Positions 24,911-33,286 are shown, numbered from the stretch's first letter. The stretch is DNA of 64,000 bases from Hominisplanchenecus_A murintestinalis (GCF_943193015.1 NZ_CALPCM010000010.1:33353-97352), one strand, 5' to 3'. Numbers and translations: made by a program. Notes: generated by a model not told the origin, from the letters alone.

Positions 24911-25528
24911 TTGAAGACATTTCCCAAGCCGCTTACCGCAGAGGAAGAAAGGCTGTACCTGAAGAGATATGAGGAAGGGGACCAGGAGGCGCGGAAGGTT
25001 CTGATAGAACGAAATCTAAGGCTGGTGGCGCATGTGGCAAAGAAGTACCAGGGTTCGGATGAAGACTCGGACGATTTGATTTCGATAGGCACAATTGGGC
25101 TGATTAAGGCTGTGGCGACGTTTGACAATTCTAAAAACAACAGACTTGCCACTTACGCAGCGAGGTGTATTGACAACGAGCTGCTGATGATGCTCCGTAT
25201 GCGGAAAAAGACCTCCCGGGAGGTCTCTCTTTATGAGCCGATTGGCATGGATAAAGAGGGAAACGAGATTAATCTGCTAGATATCATAGAAGGAGAAAAT
25301 GTGGATGTACCGGAAATTATGGATTTAGAGGCAGATACCAGGCGGCTGTACCAGATTTTGCATAAGGTGCTCTCAGAAAGGGAACAGGAGGTGCTGAGGC
25401 TGCGGTACGGGCTGTTCGGCGAGGAGGAAAAAACCCAGAGGGAGATTGCGCAGAGGCTGAATATTTCCCGTTCTTATGTTTCCAGAATCGAAAAAACCGC
25501 GCTAAAAAAACTGAAAGAATTCTTTTAG
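24911..25528 (+). CDS. sigK: Sporulation sigma factor SigK
   Basis: A 205-residue sigma-70 family factor. Region 2 is RNLRLVAHVAKKYQG, DDLISIGTIGLIKAVATFD and RLATYAARCIDNELLMMLR; region 4 is VLSEREQEVLRLRYGLFG and TQREIAQRLNISRSYVSRIEKTAL. The KTSREVSLYEPIGMDKEGNEI linker is typical of SigK/SigE. SigK directs late mother-cell transcription during sporulation. The gene is whole: no skin-like element interrupts it. The start is TTG at 24911 behind AGAGGTG; the N-terminus is short with little or no pro-sequence, so proteolytic activation may not be used. Confidence 0.9.
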   Translation: MKTFPKPLTAEEERLYLKRYEEGDQEARKVLIERNLRLVAHVAKKYQGSDEDSDDLISIGTIGLIKAVATFDNSKNNRLATYAARCIDNELLMMLRMRKKTSREVSLYEPIGMDKEGNEINLLDIIEGENVDVPEIMDLEADTRRLYQILHKVLSEREQEVLRLRYGLFGEEEKTQREIAQRLNISRSYVSRIEKTALKKLKEFF

Positions 25529-25536
25529 AAAAGAGA

Positions 25537-26154
25537 TTGAAGGTTGCGTTTTGCGGATGGGTCTGCTATGCTTTTTCCATGATTTATTTATTGGAGAACC
25601 CAGAGGGGGATATGCCAGGCTCCCTTGCCCGTAAGCTGCTTGCTTACGGTTTGTATCAGGAATATGGGATAACCGGAGAGATTACCCTGGCGGCAGCCCC
25701 GCTGGGAAAACCGTATCTTCCGGAATATCCGTATATTCACTTTAATTACAGCCATTGCCGCCGGGGAATCCTCTGCGGCATTCATCATGAGGAAATCGGG
25801 GTGGATATCGAAAGAATCATTCCGTATAAAGAAAATTTAGCCGCGCGTATCAGCCATCCCAACGAACTGCGTATGCTTTTGGAAACCCCGGAAAAAGACC
25901 GTTGCCTAACTGCTCTTTGGACAGCGAAAGAAAGCTATTTGAAATATATGGGGACAGGCTTGCGCATTGATCTGAGAAAATTGGACTTATCTTCCGGACT
26001 CAGGGACGGCGTGTCTGTGGATGGCGTATGGCTTCATAGTTGTTTTGGGAAGGGATATGGGATGTGCGTCTGCAGTGGGGAACGGCAAGTGAGGATTCAG
26101 AGAGTCAGGCAGGAGGAACTCAGCGGCAAGTGTAGCGGAATAAGGGAAATATAG
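25537..26154 (+). CDS. 4'-phosphopantetheinyl transferase superfamily protein
   Basis: A 205-residue Sfp/AcpT-type enzyme that transfers phosphopantetheine from CoA to carrier proteins. Motifs are GKPYLPEYPYIHFNYSHC, the magnesium-binding GVDIERI and WTAKESYLKYMGTGL. The N-terminus is uncertain: a TTG at 25537 opens the frame nine bases after sigK, but the family-like part starts at Met15 (25579). No acyl carrier, polyketide or nonribosomal peptide gene is near. It may be cotranscribed with sigK, or simply follow it. Confidence 0.85.
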   Translation: MKVAFCGWVCYAFSMIYLLENPEGDMPGSLARKLLAYGLYQEYGITGEITLAAAPLGKPYLPEYPYIHFNYSHCRRGILCGIHHEEIGVDIERIIPYKENLAARISHPNELRMLLETPEKDRCLTALWTAKESYLKYMGTGLRIDLRKLDLSSGLRDGVSVDGVWLHSCFGKGYGMCVCSGERQVRIQRVRQEELSGKCSGIREI

Positions 26155-26279
26155 TTTAATTTGGATGCTAAAATGTTGCGGAAATATTAAGAAAATTTAG
26201 AGATAATTTTGGGAATGGTGTGCTAAAATATTTGTGTATTATAGATATAGAAATTTTAGAAAAATACAGGAGAAGAGGT

Positions 26280-27320
26280 ATGAGAACAGGAAAGAGGACA
26301 AGAAGGCGGGCAAGGAGAAGAAAACAGATAGCAGGGGCATGTATTGTGATTCTGCTTATACTGCTTATTTTAGGCTTGGCAGGAATTTTATTGTGGAGGA
26401 ATATAAAGATATCCCAGCGGAAATCAGATTCCGGCAAAGATGCAGTGACGGAACAGGAAATGACGCAGGAAAATAAGACAGAGACAATAACTGAAACACA
26501 GACCGAGGCTGTAACAGAGCCGCCTGTATCGCTGGGAATCAGCGCAGAAGATTTATATAGCGCGAATGCTTTTCTGGTTCGTACAAAAACGGGAGAAACG
26601 CTGCTGGATAAGGGCAGTGCAGAGCAAATCTATCCGGCTTCCATGACAAAAGTTATGACTGCGGTGGTTATTTTGGAAAATATTTCGGATTTACAGGCAG
26701 AAGTAAGGCTGTCGGAAGAAATGTTTGACGAGTTGTATCGGCAGGAAGCTTCTCTGGCAGGATTTCTGCCGGGAGAAACTGTGACGGCACGGGATTTACT
26801 GTATGGCGTGATGCTGCCCTCCGGAGCCGAGTGTTGTACGGGGCTGGCAGATTACATCGCCGGTTCGGAAGAGGGATTCGCGGATTTGATGAACCGGAAA
26901 GCTGCGGAACTTGGCATGGAAAATACGCATTTTGTCAATGCCAGCGGGCTGCATGATCCAGGGCATTATACCACGGCGGCAGACATGGCAAAACTGATGG
27001 AATATGCACTGCGGAACGATACCTTTAAAGAGATAGCATCATCCGCGTGGCACAGCACAGAACCTACGGACATGCATCCAGACGGCATTACAGTTTACAA
27101 TACACTGTTTGGGAGTATGACAGAGGAAATACGTGACAGCGGCATTATTACAGGAGGAAAGACAGGATATACGGGGGAAGCAGGACTTTGCCTTGCGAGC
27201 TTTGCTGAAATAAATGGAGAAACCTTTATACTGGTAACAGCAGGGGCAGACGGAAATCATGAGACAGAGCAGTTCCATGTTTTGGACGCGTATGCAGTGT
27301 ATCGTGCTCTTGAATTCTAG
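26280..27320 (+). CDS. Membrane-anchored D-Ala-D-Ala carboxypeptidase (S11) with altered SxN motif
   Basis: A 346-residue penicillin-binding protein that trims the terminal D-Ala of peptidoglycan stem peptides. A very basic start (about 1-20) precedes one helix (21-40), then a Thr/Glu-rich linker, then the catalytic domain with S121-M-T-K and KTG at about 294. The second motif, normally SxN, reads SGA (about 181-183) in LPSGAECCTGLADY; compare SGN in the paralogue at 42480. Activity may therefore differ. There is no C-terminal amphipathic domain. ATG at 26280 is chosen for its AGGAGAAGAGG site; a 20-residue upstream extension exists but lacks one. Confidence 0.88.
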   Translation: MRTGKRTRRRARRRKQIAGACIVILLILLILGLAGILLWRNIKISQRKSDSGKDAVTEQEMTQENKTETITETQTEAVTEPPVSLGISAEDLYSANAFLVRTKTGETLLDKGSAEQIYPASMTKVMTAVVILENISDLQAEVRLSEEMFDELYRQEASLAGFLPGETVTARDLLYGVMLPSGAECCTGLADYIAGSEEGFADLMNRKAAELGMENTHFVNASGLHDPGHYTTAADMAKLMEYALRNDTFKEIASSAWHSTEPTDMHPDGITVYNTLFGSMTEEIRDSGIITGGKTGYTGEAGLCLASFAEINGETFILVTAGADGNHETEQFHVLDAYAVYRALEF

Positions 27321-27336
27321 AATTACAAACAATATA

Positions 27337-27365
27337 TTGTAAATTTGAACAATATGATATATAAT
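27337..27365 (+). promoter_or_regulatory. Upstream candidate promoter, recA region
   Basis: TTGTAA (27337-27342) and TATAAT (27360-27365) with a 17-bp spacer. Transcripts would cross the repeat at 27371-27430 and enter recA, giving a second start point outside the LexA box region. Confidence 0.45.
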
Positions 27366-27370
27366 GGACG

Positions 27371-27430
27371 TGCCGGACATGTTTTGCAAATTGCGGTTTG
27401 TCGGGCAGGTCATCGCTTACGCCGGAAGTG
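27371..27430. repeat. Partial copy of the 1690-1946 repeat, with its own hairpin
   Basis: AAATTGCGGTTTGTCG (27388-27403) is identical to the outer end of the element at 1690-1946 (right arm, read on the minus strand). After ten extra bases CGCTTACGCCGGA follows, matching CGCTTACCCCGGA at the same place in that element except for one base. TGCCGGACA (27371-27379) and TGTCGGGCA (27399-27407) make a near-perfect inverted repeat around it. The shared parts suggest a dispersed repeat family. Confidence 0.5.
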
Positions 27431-27442
27431 TTTATAAAGTGG

Positions 27443-27471
27443 TTGACAAGAAGGCAAAAGTGTAATATGAT
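27443..27471 (+). promoter_or_regulatory. recA promoter
   Basis: A consensus TTGACA (27443-27448), a 17-bp spacer and TATGAT (27466-27471) lie about 55 bp upstream of the recA ATG. The LexA box follows 14 bp downstream of the -10, so repressor binding would block the start region. Confidence 0.85.
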
Positions 27472-27485
27472 GAATAAAAGTTCGA

Positions 27486-27497
27486 GAACATTAGTTC
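27486..27497 (+). promoter_or_regulatory. LexA (SOS) box of recA
   Basis: GAAC-ATTA-GTTC matches the Gram-positive SOS box pattern GAACNNNNGTTC; the bases around it (CGAGAACATTAGTTCG) also fit. LexA would repress recA here, and RecA filaments formed on damaged DNA would relieve it. Confidence 0.88.
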
Positions 27498-27524
27498 GCA
27501 AAGAAAGAAAAGGAGAAGATGCAC

Positions 27525-28631
27525 ATGGCTCAGGAAGATAAATTAAAGGCGCTGGAAGCTGCCATCAGTAAGATAGAAAAAGATTTTGGAAAAGGCGCGG
27601 TCATGAAACTGGGTGATTCTAAGGCAAATATGAACGTGGAAACTATACCTACAGGCTGCTTGAGCCTGGACATCGCCCTGGGACTGGGAGGAATTCCAAA
27701 GGGAAGGATTATTGAGGTTTACGGACCAGAGTCCAGCGGAAAGACTACCGTGGCGTTACATATGGTTGCGCAGGTGCAGAAGCAGGGCGGCATCGCAGGT
27801 TTTATTGATGCAGAGCATGCGCTGGATCCGGTGTATGCGGGAAATATAGGCGTGGACATTGAGAATTTGTATATTTCCCAGCCAGATAACGGCGAACAGG
27901 CACTGGAGATTACAGAAACAATGGTACGTTCCGGGGCGGTGGATATCATTATCGTTGACTCGGTAGCGGCGCTTGTGCCGAAAGCGGAGATTGATGGGGA
28001 TATGGGAGATTCCCATGTGGGGCTCCAGGCACGTTTGATGTCGCAAGCTCTCAGGAAGCTGACGGGAGTAACCAGTAAATACAATTGTACGATTATTTTT
28101 ATCAATCAGCTGCGTGAAAAAGTTGGCGTAATGTTCGGCAGCCCGGAAACGACAACAGGTGGGCGGGCGCTGAAGTTTTATTCTTCTATCCGTTTGGATG
28201 TCCGCAGGATTGAGTCTCTGAAACAGGGGGGCGATGTAATCGGAAACAGAACCCGAATCAAAGTGGTGAAAAATAAAATTGCGCCGCCGTTTAAGGAAGC
28301 AGAGTTTGATATCATGTTTGGTCAGGGGATTTCACGGGAAGGGGATATCCTCGATTTGGCAGCGAATGAAGGCGTTATTGTAAAGAGCGGTGCATGGTAT
28401 GCATATAATGATGCCAAAATCGGACAGGGACGAGAGAATGCGAAGAAATACCTGCGCGAGCATCCGGAGGTCATGGAAGAGGCTGAACGGAAAGTACGTG
28501 AGAATCTGGGCTTGATTGAGAAGCCGGAAAATGAAGCGGCAGATGAAGGAAAAGCAACGGATGTGGAAAAAATGACAGGAAAGGCGGGGAGGAAAGCAGG
28601 GAAAGAAACGCTAGAGGGTGAAAATTCGTGA
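27525..28631 (+). CDS. recA: Recombinase RecA
   Basis: A 368-residue RecA: strand exchange in homologous recombination and co-protease for LexA. Walker A GPESSGKTT (about residue 67), GGIAGFIDAEHALDP, the L1 loop VPKAEIDGDMGDSHVG, LMSQALRKL and the L2 region GVMFGSPETTTGGRALKFYSS. The C-terminal tail beyond about 330 is acidic and then Lys-rich. ATG at 27525 is preferred over 27519, since AGGAG is nine bases from the former and three from the latter. Its end overlaps recX by the GTGA stop/start. Confidence 0.98.
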   Translation: MAQEDKLKALEAAISKIEKDFGKGAVMKLGDSKANMNVETIPTGCLSLDIALGLGGIPKGRIIEVYGPESSGKTTVALHMVAQVQKQGGIAGFIDAEHALDPVYAGNIGVDIENLYISQPDNGEQALEITETMVRSGAVDIIIVDSVAALVPKAEIDGDMGDSHVGLQARLMSQALRKLTGVTSKYNCTIIFINQLREKVGVMFGSPETTTGGRALKFYSSIRLDVRRIESLKQGGDVIGNRTRIKVVKNKIAPPFKEAEFDIMFGQGISREGDILDLAANEGVIVKSGAWYAYNDAKIGQGRENAKKYLREHPEVMEEAERKVRENLGLIEKPENEAADEGKATDVEKMTGKAGRKAGKETLEGENS

Positions 28632-29242
28632 CGGTTACGAAAATAGAGGCTTTCGGGAAAAACAGGTATAGAATTTATATAGATGAACGGCGGGCTTTTG
28701 TACTGTATAAAGGCGAACTTTCCAGGTATAAAATAAGAGAAGGAGAGGTGCTTGGCGAGGAAAGCTATAGGGAGATTGTAGACTCTGTGCTTGTAAAAAG
28801 GGCAAAGCTTCGCTGTATGAATCTCTTGAAATCTATGGACAGGACAGAATGGCAGCTTCGGCAGAAGCTGGAGCAGGGGGAATACCCGCAAGATATCATA
28901 GACACGGCAGTCGCATATGTAAAGAGTTATGGTTATGTGGATGACATCTCCTATGCCAGCCGTTATATCGACAGCAGGCAGCAGTCAAGAAGCAGAAGGC
29001 AGATTATCTGTGAGCTTCAGCAGAAAGGGATTGAAAAGGATGTGATTCTTGCGGCGTATGAAGAAAAAGCCCCGGTGGATGAATGTGCATTGATTTATCG
29101 GCTGCTGGAGAAGAAGCATATGGAGCCGCGGGCAGCCACTCCTAAAGAAAAACAGAAAATGTATATGTTTCTTATGAGGAAAGGATTTTCTTCCAGTGAA
29201 GTGTCAAAAGTACTCAGGGGAGGAGAATATGACTTTTGCTAA
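28628..29242 (+). CDS. recX: Recombination regulator RecX
   Basis: A 204-residue, mainly helical protein that binds RecA filaments and limits their activity. Typical elements are VKRAKLRCMNLLKSMDRTEWQLRQKL, YVDDISYASRYI and ELQQKGIEKDVI, tandem three-helix RecX repeats. The GTG start overlaps the recA stop (GTGA), so it is translationally coupled to recA and shares its SOS control. Confidence 0.93.
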   Translation: MTVTKIEAFGKNRYRIYIDERRAFVLYKGELSRYKIREGEVLGEESYREIVDSVLVKRAKLRCMNLLKSMDRTEWQLRQKLEQGEYPQDIIDTAVAYVKSYGYVDDISYASRYIDSRQQSRSRRQIICELQQKGIEKDVILAAYEEKAPVDECALIYRLLEKKHMEPRAATPKEKQKMYMFLMRKGFSSSEVSKVLRGGEYDFC

Positions 29243-29286
29243 ATGGAGATAGCAAGGCAGATAAAATTTAATAGATAATAAGACAG

Positions 29287-29323
29287 AAACCCGGCAAAGC
29301 TTGAAAAGGCGATGCGGGTTTTT
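29287..29323 (+). terminator. Terminator of recA-recX
   Basis: AAACCCG (29287-29293) and CGGGTTT (29315-29321) with further T residues; the long loop allows an extra GCA/TGC pairing. It ends the operon 45 bases after recX. Confidence 0.7.
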
Positions 29324-29373
29324 GCAAGTTACTATGAAAAATAGCGGGGGCAAAGTGAAAAAAGAACAATTAC

Positions 29374-29402
29374 TTGACAATGTGCACAAAACACGGTAAA
29401 AT
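29374..29402 (+). promoter_or_regulatory. rny promoter
   Basis: TTGACA (29374-29379), a 17-bp spacer and TAAAAT (29397-29402), 47 bp before the GTG start of rny. Confidence 0.75.
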
Positions 29403-29448
29403 TAATACGTTGTTTTGTACAATGAAAAATAAATAAGGAGGTGCTCCT

Positions 29449-31005
29449 GTGCCGAGTGCAGTAATAACAATTATTGCTGTTGTAATCACGCTGATTATAG
29501 CTGTTGCTATTACATGGCCTGTAGCTACCGCATACCATAAAAAGGTTGTTGAAGCAAAAATTGGAAGTGCGGAAGAAAAGGCCAGAAAAATAATAGATGA
29601 TGCGCTCAAGGCTGCAGAGACAAAGAAGCGGGAAGCCCTGCTCGAAGTTAAGGAGGAGTCTTTAAAGACAAAGAATGAACTTGACAGGGAAACGAGAGAA
29701 AGGCGTGCCGAGCTTCAGCGTTACGAAAAGCGCGTTTTATCTAAAGAAGAAGCAATAGATAAAAAAGCGGATGCAATTGAGAAAAGAGAGTCAGGGTTAG
29801 CAGCAAAAGAAGAAGAAATAAGAAAGAAAAGTGAAGAAGTAGAAGGGCTAAATGAAAAGCGAGTGCAGGAACTGGAGAGAATCTCAGGTCTAACCTCCGA
29901 ACAAGCAAAAGATTATCTTTTAAAAACTGTTGAAGATGAAGTAAAAAGTGATACTGCGCGGCTTTATAAAGAGCTTGAGAGCAGAGCGAAAGAAGATGCC
30001 GCGAAAAAGGCGAAAGAATATGTGGTTACAGCGATACAGAAATGTGCGGCTGACCATGTGGCAGAAACGACGATTTCTGTCGTTCAGCTTCCCAACGATG
30101 AAATGAAGGGAAGGATTATTGGTAGAGAGGGAAGAAACATAAGAACCCTGGAGACCATGACGGGCGTAGATTTGATTATTGATGACACCCCCGAAGCAGT
30201 TATTTTATCGGGCTTTGACCCCATTCGGCGGGAAGTGGCAAGAATTGCCCTTGAAAAACTGATTGTGGATGGGCGAATCCATCCGGCGAGAATCGAAGAG
30301 ATGGTGGAAAAGGCACAAAGAGAAGTCGAAGCGATGATTCGCGAAGAAGGTGAGGCGGCTGCTCTGGAAGTTGGCGTACATGGCATACATCCTGAGTTAG
30401 TGCGTTTGCTTGGAAGAATGAAATTCCGAACCAGTTATGGACAGAATGCATTAAAGCACTCAATTGAAGTTTCGCAGCTGGCAGGCCTGCTGGCAGGAGA
30501 AGTCGGGGCGGACGTCAGGTTGGCGAAACGTGCGGGTTTGCTGCATGATATAGGGAAGTCTATTGACCACGAGATGGAAGGATCCCATATCCAGATTGGT
30601 GCTGATTTATGTAAGAAATACAAAGAGTCTGCGGTTGTGATTAATGCGGTTGAGTCGCATCACGGAGATGTAGAAGCGGAGTCTCTGATTGCATGTCTTG
30701 TACAGGCGGCAGATACGATTTCGGCAGCACGTCCGGGCGCAAGGCGTGAGACATTGGAAACATATACAAATCGATTAAAACAGTTAGAAGATATTGCAAA
30801 CACTTTTAAAGGTGTGGACAAATCCTTTGCTATTCAGGCGGGTAGAGAGATTCGGGTCATGGTAGTTCCTGAGCAGGTCAGCGATTCTGATATGGTATTG
30901 ATGGCGAGAGATATTTCCAAGCAGATTGAGGCTGAATTGGAATATCCGGGACAGATTAAGGTCAGCGTGATTCGTGAGTCCAGGATTGTTGATTATGCGA
31001 AATAA
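29449..31005 (+). CDS. rny: Ribonuclease Y
   Basis: A 518-residue membrane-bound endoribonuclease that initiates mRNA decay. One N-terminal helix (about 3-25) anchors it; a long charged coiled coil (about 30-190) follows, rich in Lys/Glu; the KH domain has MKGRIIGREGRNIRTLE (about 218-234); the HD domain has HSIEVSQLAG and LLHDIGKSIDHE (about 364) with the metal-binding His-Asp. The start is GTG after AAGGAGGTG. It ends with VSVIRESRIVDYAK, typical. Stands as its own unit with promoter and terminator. Confidence 0.97.
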   Translation: MPSAVITIIAVVITLIIAVAITWPVATAYHKKVVEAKIGSAEEKARKIIDDALKAAETKKREALLEVKEESLKTKNELDRETRERRAELQRYEKRVLSKEEAIDKKADAIEKRESGLAAKEEEIRKKSEEVEGLNEKRVQELERISGLTSEQAKDYLLKTVEDEVKSDTARLYKELESRAKEDAAKKAKEYVVTAIQKCAADHVAETTISVVQLPNDEMKGRIIGREGRNIRTLETMTGVDLIIDDTPEAVILSGFDPIRREVARIALEKLIVDGRIHPARIEEMVEKAQREVEAMIREEGEAAALEVGVHGIHPELVRLLGRMKFRTSYGQNALKHSIEVSQLAGLLAGEVGADVRLAKRAGLLHDIGKSIDHEMEGSHIQIGADLCKKYKESAVVINAVESHHGDVEAESLIACLVQAADTISAARPGARRETLETYTNRLKQLEDIANTFKGVDKSFAIQAGREIRVMVVPEQVSDSDMVLMARDISKQIEAELEYPGQIKVSVIRESRIVDYAK

Positions 31006-31034
31006 CGAATTAGACATTTAGCTTAATAAAAGTT

Positions 31035-31064
31035 CTGCAGATGAAAGTCTGCAGGGCTTTTTTT
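31035..31064 (+). terminator. rny terminator
   Basis: CTGCAGA (31035-31041) and TCTGCAG (31048-31054) with a 6-base loop, then GGC and seven T. It lies between rny and spoIIM, so spoIIM needs its own promoter or read-through. Confidence 0.9.
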
Positions 31065-31112
31065 GCATTCCGCTGCATAAGCTGTAGTAAGAGCATGGCT
31101 TGGAGGTGGAAA

Positions 31113-31703
31113 GTGAAAAAATGGGGAATGGATGCCGGGTTTCTGAGAAGTGCGGCGGTTCTTCTTATATTGGGAATGACGGTGGGGGCGATGGTGGTAA
31201 ATGCTATGGCAGACTCGTCGGCAGGCAGGGCAGGGATTTTGAGTGATTATTTTCTAAGGCAGTATAAATACTTGGAAATTGATATGTCCGGCTTGTTTTT
31301 GTACATACTCGGGAAACGGATGAAGTGGGTGTTCCTGCTTTGGATTGCAGGATTTACGGTGATAGGAATCCCGTGTGCGGCAGTTTATGTGACGTGGATG
31401 GGGTTTGCGGCAGGGGTTCTTTTCGGAATTGCGGTTTTGAAACTTGGAGCGCAGGGAATTCTGTTCAGTGCGGCGGCGCTTTTGCCCCAGTGCCTTCTGT
31501 ATGTTCCGGCGTGGATGTTCTTTCTAAACGGTATCTATGTGTGGAATTCAGGGAGGGGTGGAGAGAGGCTTTTGGGGTCTGGAAATGGGACAGCCAGGTA
31601 TTTTCTTCTGGCAGCGCTGACTTGTCTGCTGATGGCGCTTGGTATCTTGGCAGAGAGCAGCCTGAATCCGTGGCTTATGAAACAAGTTCTTCGTATCTTG
31701 TGA
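31113..31703 (+). CDS. spoIIM: Stage II sporulation protein M (SpoIIM-like)
   Basis: A 196-residue integral membrane protein with about five hydrophobic helices. SpoIIM is part of the SpoIIDMP machine that removes septal peptidoglycan during engulfment. Features are FLRSAAVLLILGMTVGAMVVN, DYFLRQYKYLEIDMSGLFLYILGKR and WMGFAAGVLFGIAVLKLGAQGI. The GTG at 31113 is chosen since GGAGGTGG lies in front; the open frame reaches to 31041 but that part is the rny terminator. Assignment rests on membrane pattern and family look; other members of the SpoIIM superfamily are possible. Confidence 0.78.
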   Translation: MKKWGMDAGFLRSAAVLLILGMTVGAMVVNAMADSSAGRAGILSDYFLRQYKYLEIDMSGLFLYILGKRMKWVFLLWIAGFTVIGIPCAAVYVTWMGFAAGVLFGIAVLKLGAQGILFSAAALLPQCLLYVPAWMFFLNGIYVWNSGRGGERLLGSGNGTARYFLLAALTCLLMALGILAESSLNPWLMKQVLRIL

Positions 31704-31808
31704 TATTTCGGGCGGCAGAGGAGAATATTACCGCAAAAATTGATTGATTTTGCCGAAAAAGCTGATATACTTTTGTAGTATATAGAGTTTTGATGGGAGC
31801 GGGAGAGT

Positions 31809-32693
31809 ATGGAAAGCACGATACCGAATTTTATCACGTATTTAGAGGAAGTAAAGAATGCCTCTGCCAGCACAGTTATGTCTTATCAACGGGACTTAAA
31901 GAAGATGTTTACATTTTTGCATTCGAAAGGGATTGAACGGTTGACGGATGTCACGTCTACCAGTTTGAATTCCTATGTACTTTTCCTGGAAAGGGAAGGC
32001 TTTTCAAGCGCTACGGTATCAAGGAACGTTGCTTCTATGAAATCTTATTTTCGCTATGTCTTTATCTGCCATGAGATGGAGGAAGACCCGGCGGAAATTA
32101 TCAGGGCGCCGCATATTGAGAAAAAAGCGCCGGAAATCTTGACACAGCAGGAGGTTTTTGACCTTCTGGAATCACCTGTATGTGAAACGCCGAAAGGATG
32201 CAGAGACAAGGCGATGCTGGAGCTTTTGTATGCTACCGGAATGCGGGTATCAGAACTTTTGGCAGTTCAGATACAGGATTTGAATTTAGATATGAATTAT
32301 ATAATCTGCCGGGATAGCGGAAAGGAAAGAGCGATTCCCTTCGGAAGTGCGGCGAGAAAAGCGCTCTTGGAATACATAGGGGAAAGCAGGGAGAATCTGC
32401 TGAAAGGCGGCGAATGCAGTACGTTGTTTGTGAACTGTTCCGGCAGGCCGATGAGCCGGCAGGGATTTTGGAAACTGATAAAGCAGTATGCACGGAAAGC
32501 GCATATTGTGAAGGATATTACGCCCCATACACTGCGGCATTCCTTTGCGGTTCATTTGGTGCAGAATGGTGCGGAGCTGAAAGCAGTGCAGGAAATGCTG
32601 GGGCATTCAGATATTTCTACCACCCAAATGTACTTGAATATGGACGTAAACTGTATGCGGGAGTCCTATGTGAAAGCGCATCCCCGGAGATGA
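31809..32693 (+). CDS. xerD: Tyrosine recombinase XerD-like
   Basis: A 294-residue site-specific recombinase, the right length for XerC/XerD. The N-terminal SAM-like core-binding domain (about 1-90) shows TYLEEVKNASASTVMSYQRDLK. Catalytic residues: Arg in TGMRVSEL (about 145), Lys in the beta-hairpin near GKERAIP, HTLRHSFA (about 240), LGHSD (about 264) and the Tyr nucleophile in MYLN (about 276). A housekeeping role in chromosome dimer resolution is likely because no mobile element surrounds it, and because it follows sporulation and RNA-decay genes. Confidence 0.85.
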   Translation: MESTIPNFITYLEEVKNASASTVMSYQRDLKKMFTFLHSKGIERLTDVTSTSLNSYVLFLEREGFSSATVSRNVASMKSYFRYVFICHEMEEDPAEIIRAPHIEKKAPEILTQQEVFDLLESPVCETPKGCRDKAMLELLYATGMRVSELLAVQIQDLNLDMNYIICRDSGKERAIPFGSAARKALLEYIGESRENLLKGGECSTLFVNCSGRPMSRQGFWKLIKQYARKAHIVKDITPHTLRHSFAVHLVQNGAELKAVQEMLGHSDISTTQMYLNMDVNCMRESYVKAHPRR

Positions 32694-32723
32694 ACGGAGA
32701 TGCAGTGCAGCAATAACAGGGAA

Positions 32724-33182
32724 CTAAAGTATGCTCCGGATCTGCTCAACCAGCGCTTTTGCCCGCTTATGGTCTTTCCCGCTGGCAGTGATGCCGACGA
32801 CAACCTGGTCTTTCATGGCGATGCCGGGAAAATAAAAGTCACATTTTTGTTTATCGCTGCATACATTTACAAGAATACCCTGTTTGCGGCATGTGTCGTA
32901 AATGGCATTATTAATCTGGGCGTCGTTGGTGGCGGCAATCACCAAATCGGCGCTGTAAAAATCTTCCATCTCACATTTTCTTTTCAGAATTGTCAGAAGC
33001 CCCTCGGCTTCCAGGCTTTTCAATTCTTTATTCACTTCCGGGGCAATTACGGTCAAATGGTTGGTGAAGTTCAGGAGGGAACGGATGCGCCGTTTGGCAA
33101 TGGTTCCCGCGCCTGCTACCACGACTTTTTTTTCAGTTAAATCTATAAACATTGGGAAATAAGGTTTTTTTGTATCTGGCAT
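32724..33182 (-). CDS. Precorrin-2 dehydrogenase/sirohydrochlorin ferrochelatase-like (siroheme synthase N-domain)
   Basis: A 152-residue NAD-binding protein: PYFPMFIDLTEKKVVVAGAGTIAKRR is the Rossmann start of the CysG/Met8/SirC family, followed by LVIAATNDAQINNAIYDTC and DFYFPGIAMKDQVVVGITASGKD. It oxidises precorrin-2 to sirohydrochlorin. It is shorter than Met8-like proteins (about 200 residues) and lacks the C-terminal helical domain, so ferrochelatase activity is doubtful. No other tetrapyrrole gene is adjacent. It is convergent with xerD. Confidence 0.88.
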   Translation of the reverse strand: MPDTKKPYFPMFIDLTEKKVVVAGAGTIAKRRIRSLLNFTNHLTVIAPEVNKELKSLEAEGLLTILKRKCEMEDFYSADLVIAATNDAQINNAIYDTCRKQGILVNVCSDKQKCDFYFPGIAMKDQVVVGITASGKDHKRAKALVEQIRSIL

Positions 33183-33246
33183 AAATATTCATACTCCTGT
33201 TCTATGTGAAGCTGTCGGCAGTTTTTGTATAACTGCGAATAATAAC

Positions 33247-33274
33247 ATGATAGCATAATCGCAAAAAAAGTCAA
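33247..33274 (-). promoter_or_regulatory. Promoter of the precorrin-2 dehydrogenase gene
   Basis: On the minus strand TTGACT (33274-33269) and TATCAT (33252-33247) with a 16-bp spacer and an extended TGC before the -10. The start codon is about 60 bases downstream. Confidence 0.65.
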
Positions 33275-33286
33275 ATCATGTTACAG

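Noticed and set aside
31041..31112. N-terminal extension of SpoIIM
   Set aside because: It lies within the rny terminator; GTG at 31113 has a good binding site.
31809..32693. xerD-like gene as integrase of a mobile element
   Set aside because: Length, motifs and neighbours fit the housekeeping recombinase; no element boundaries or cargo genes are near.
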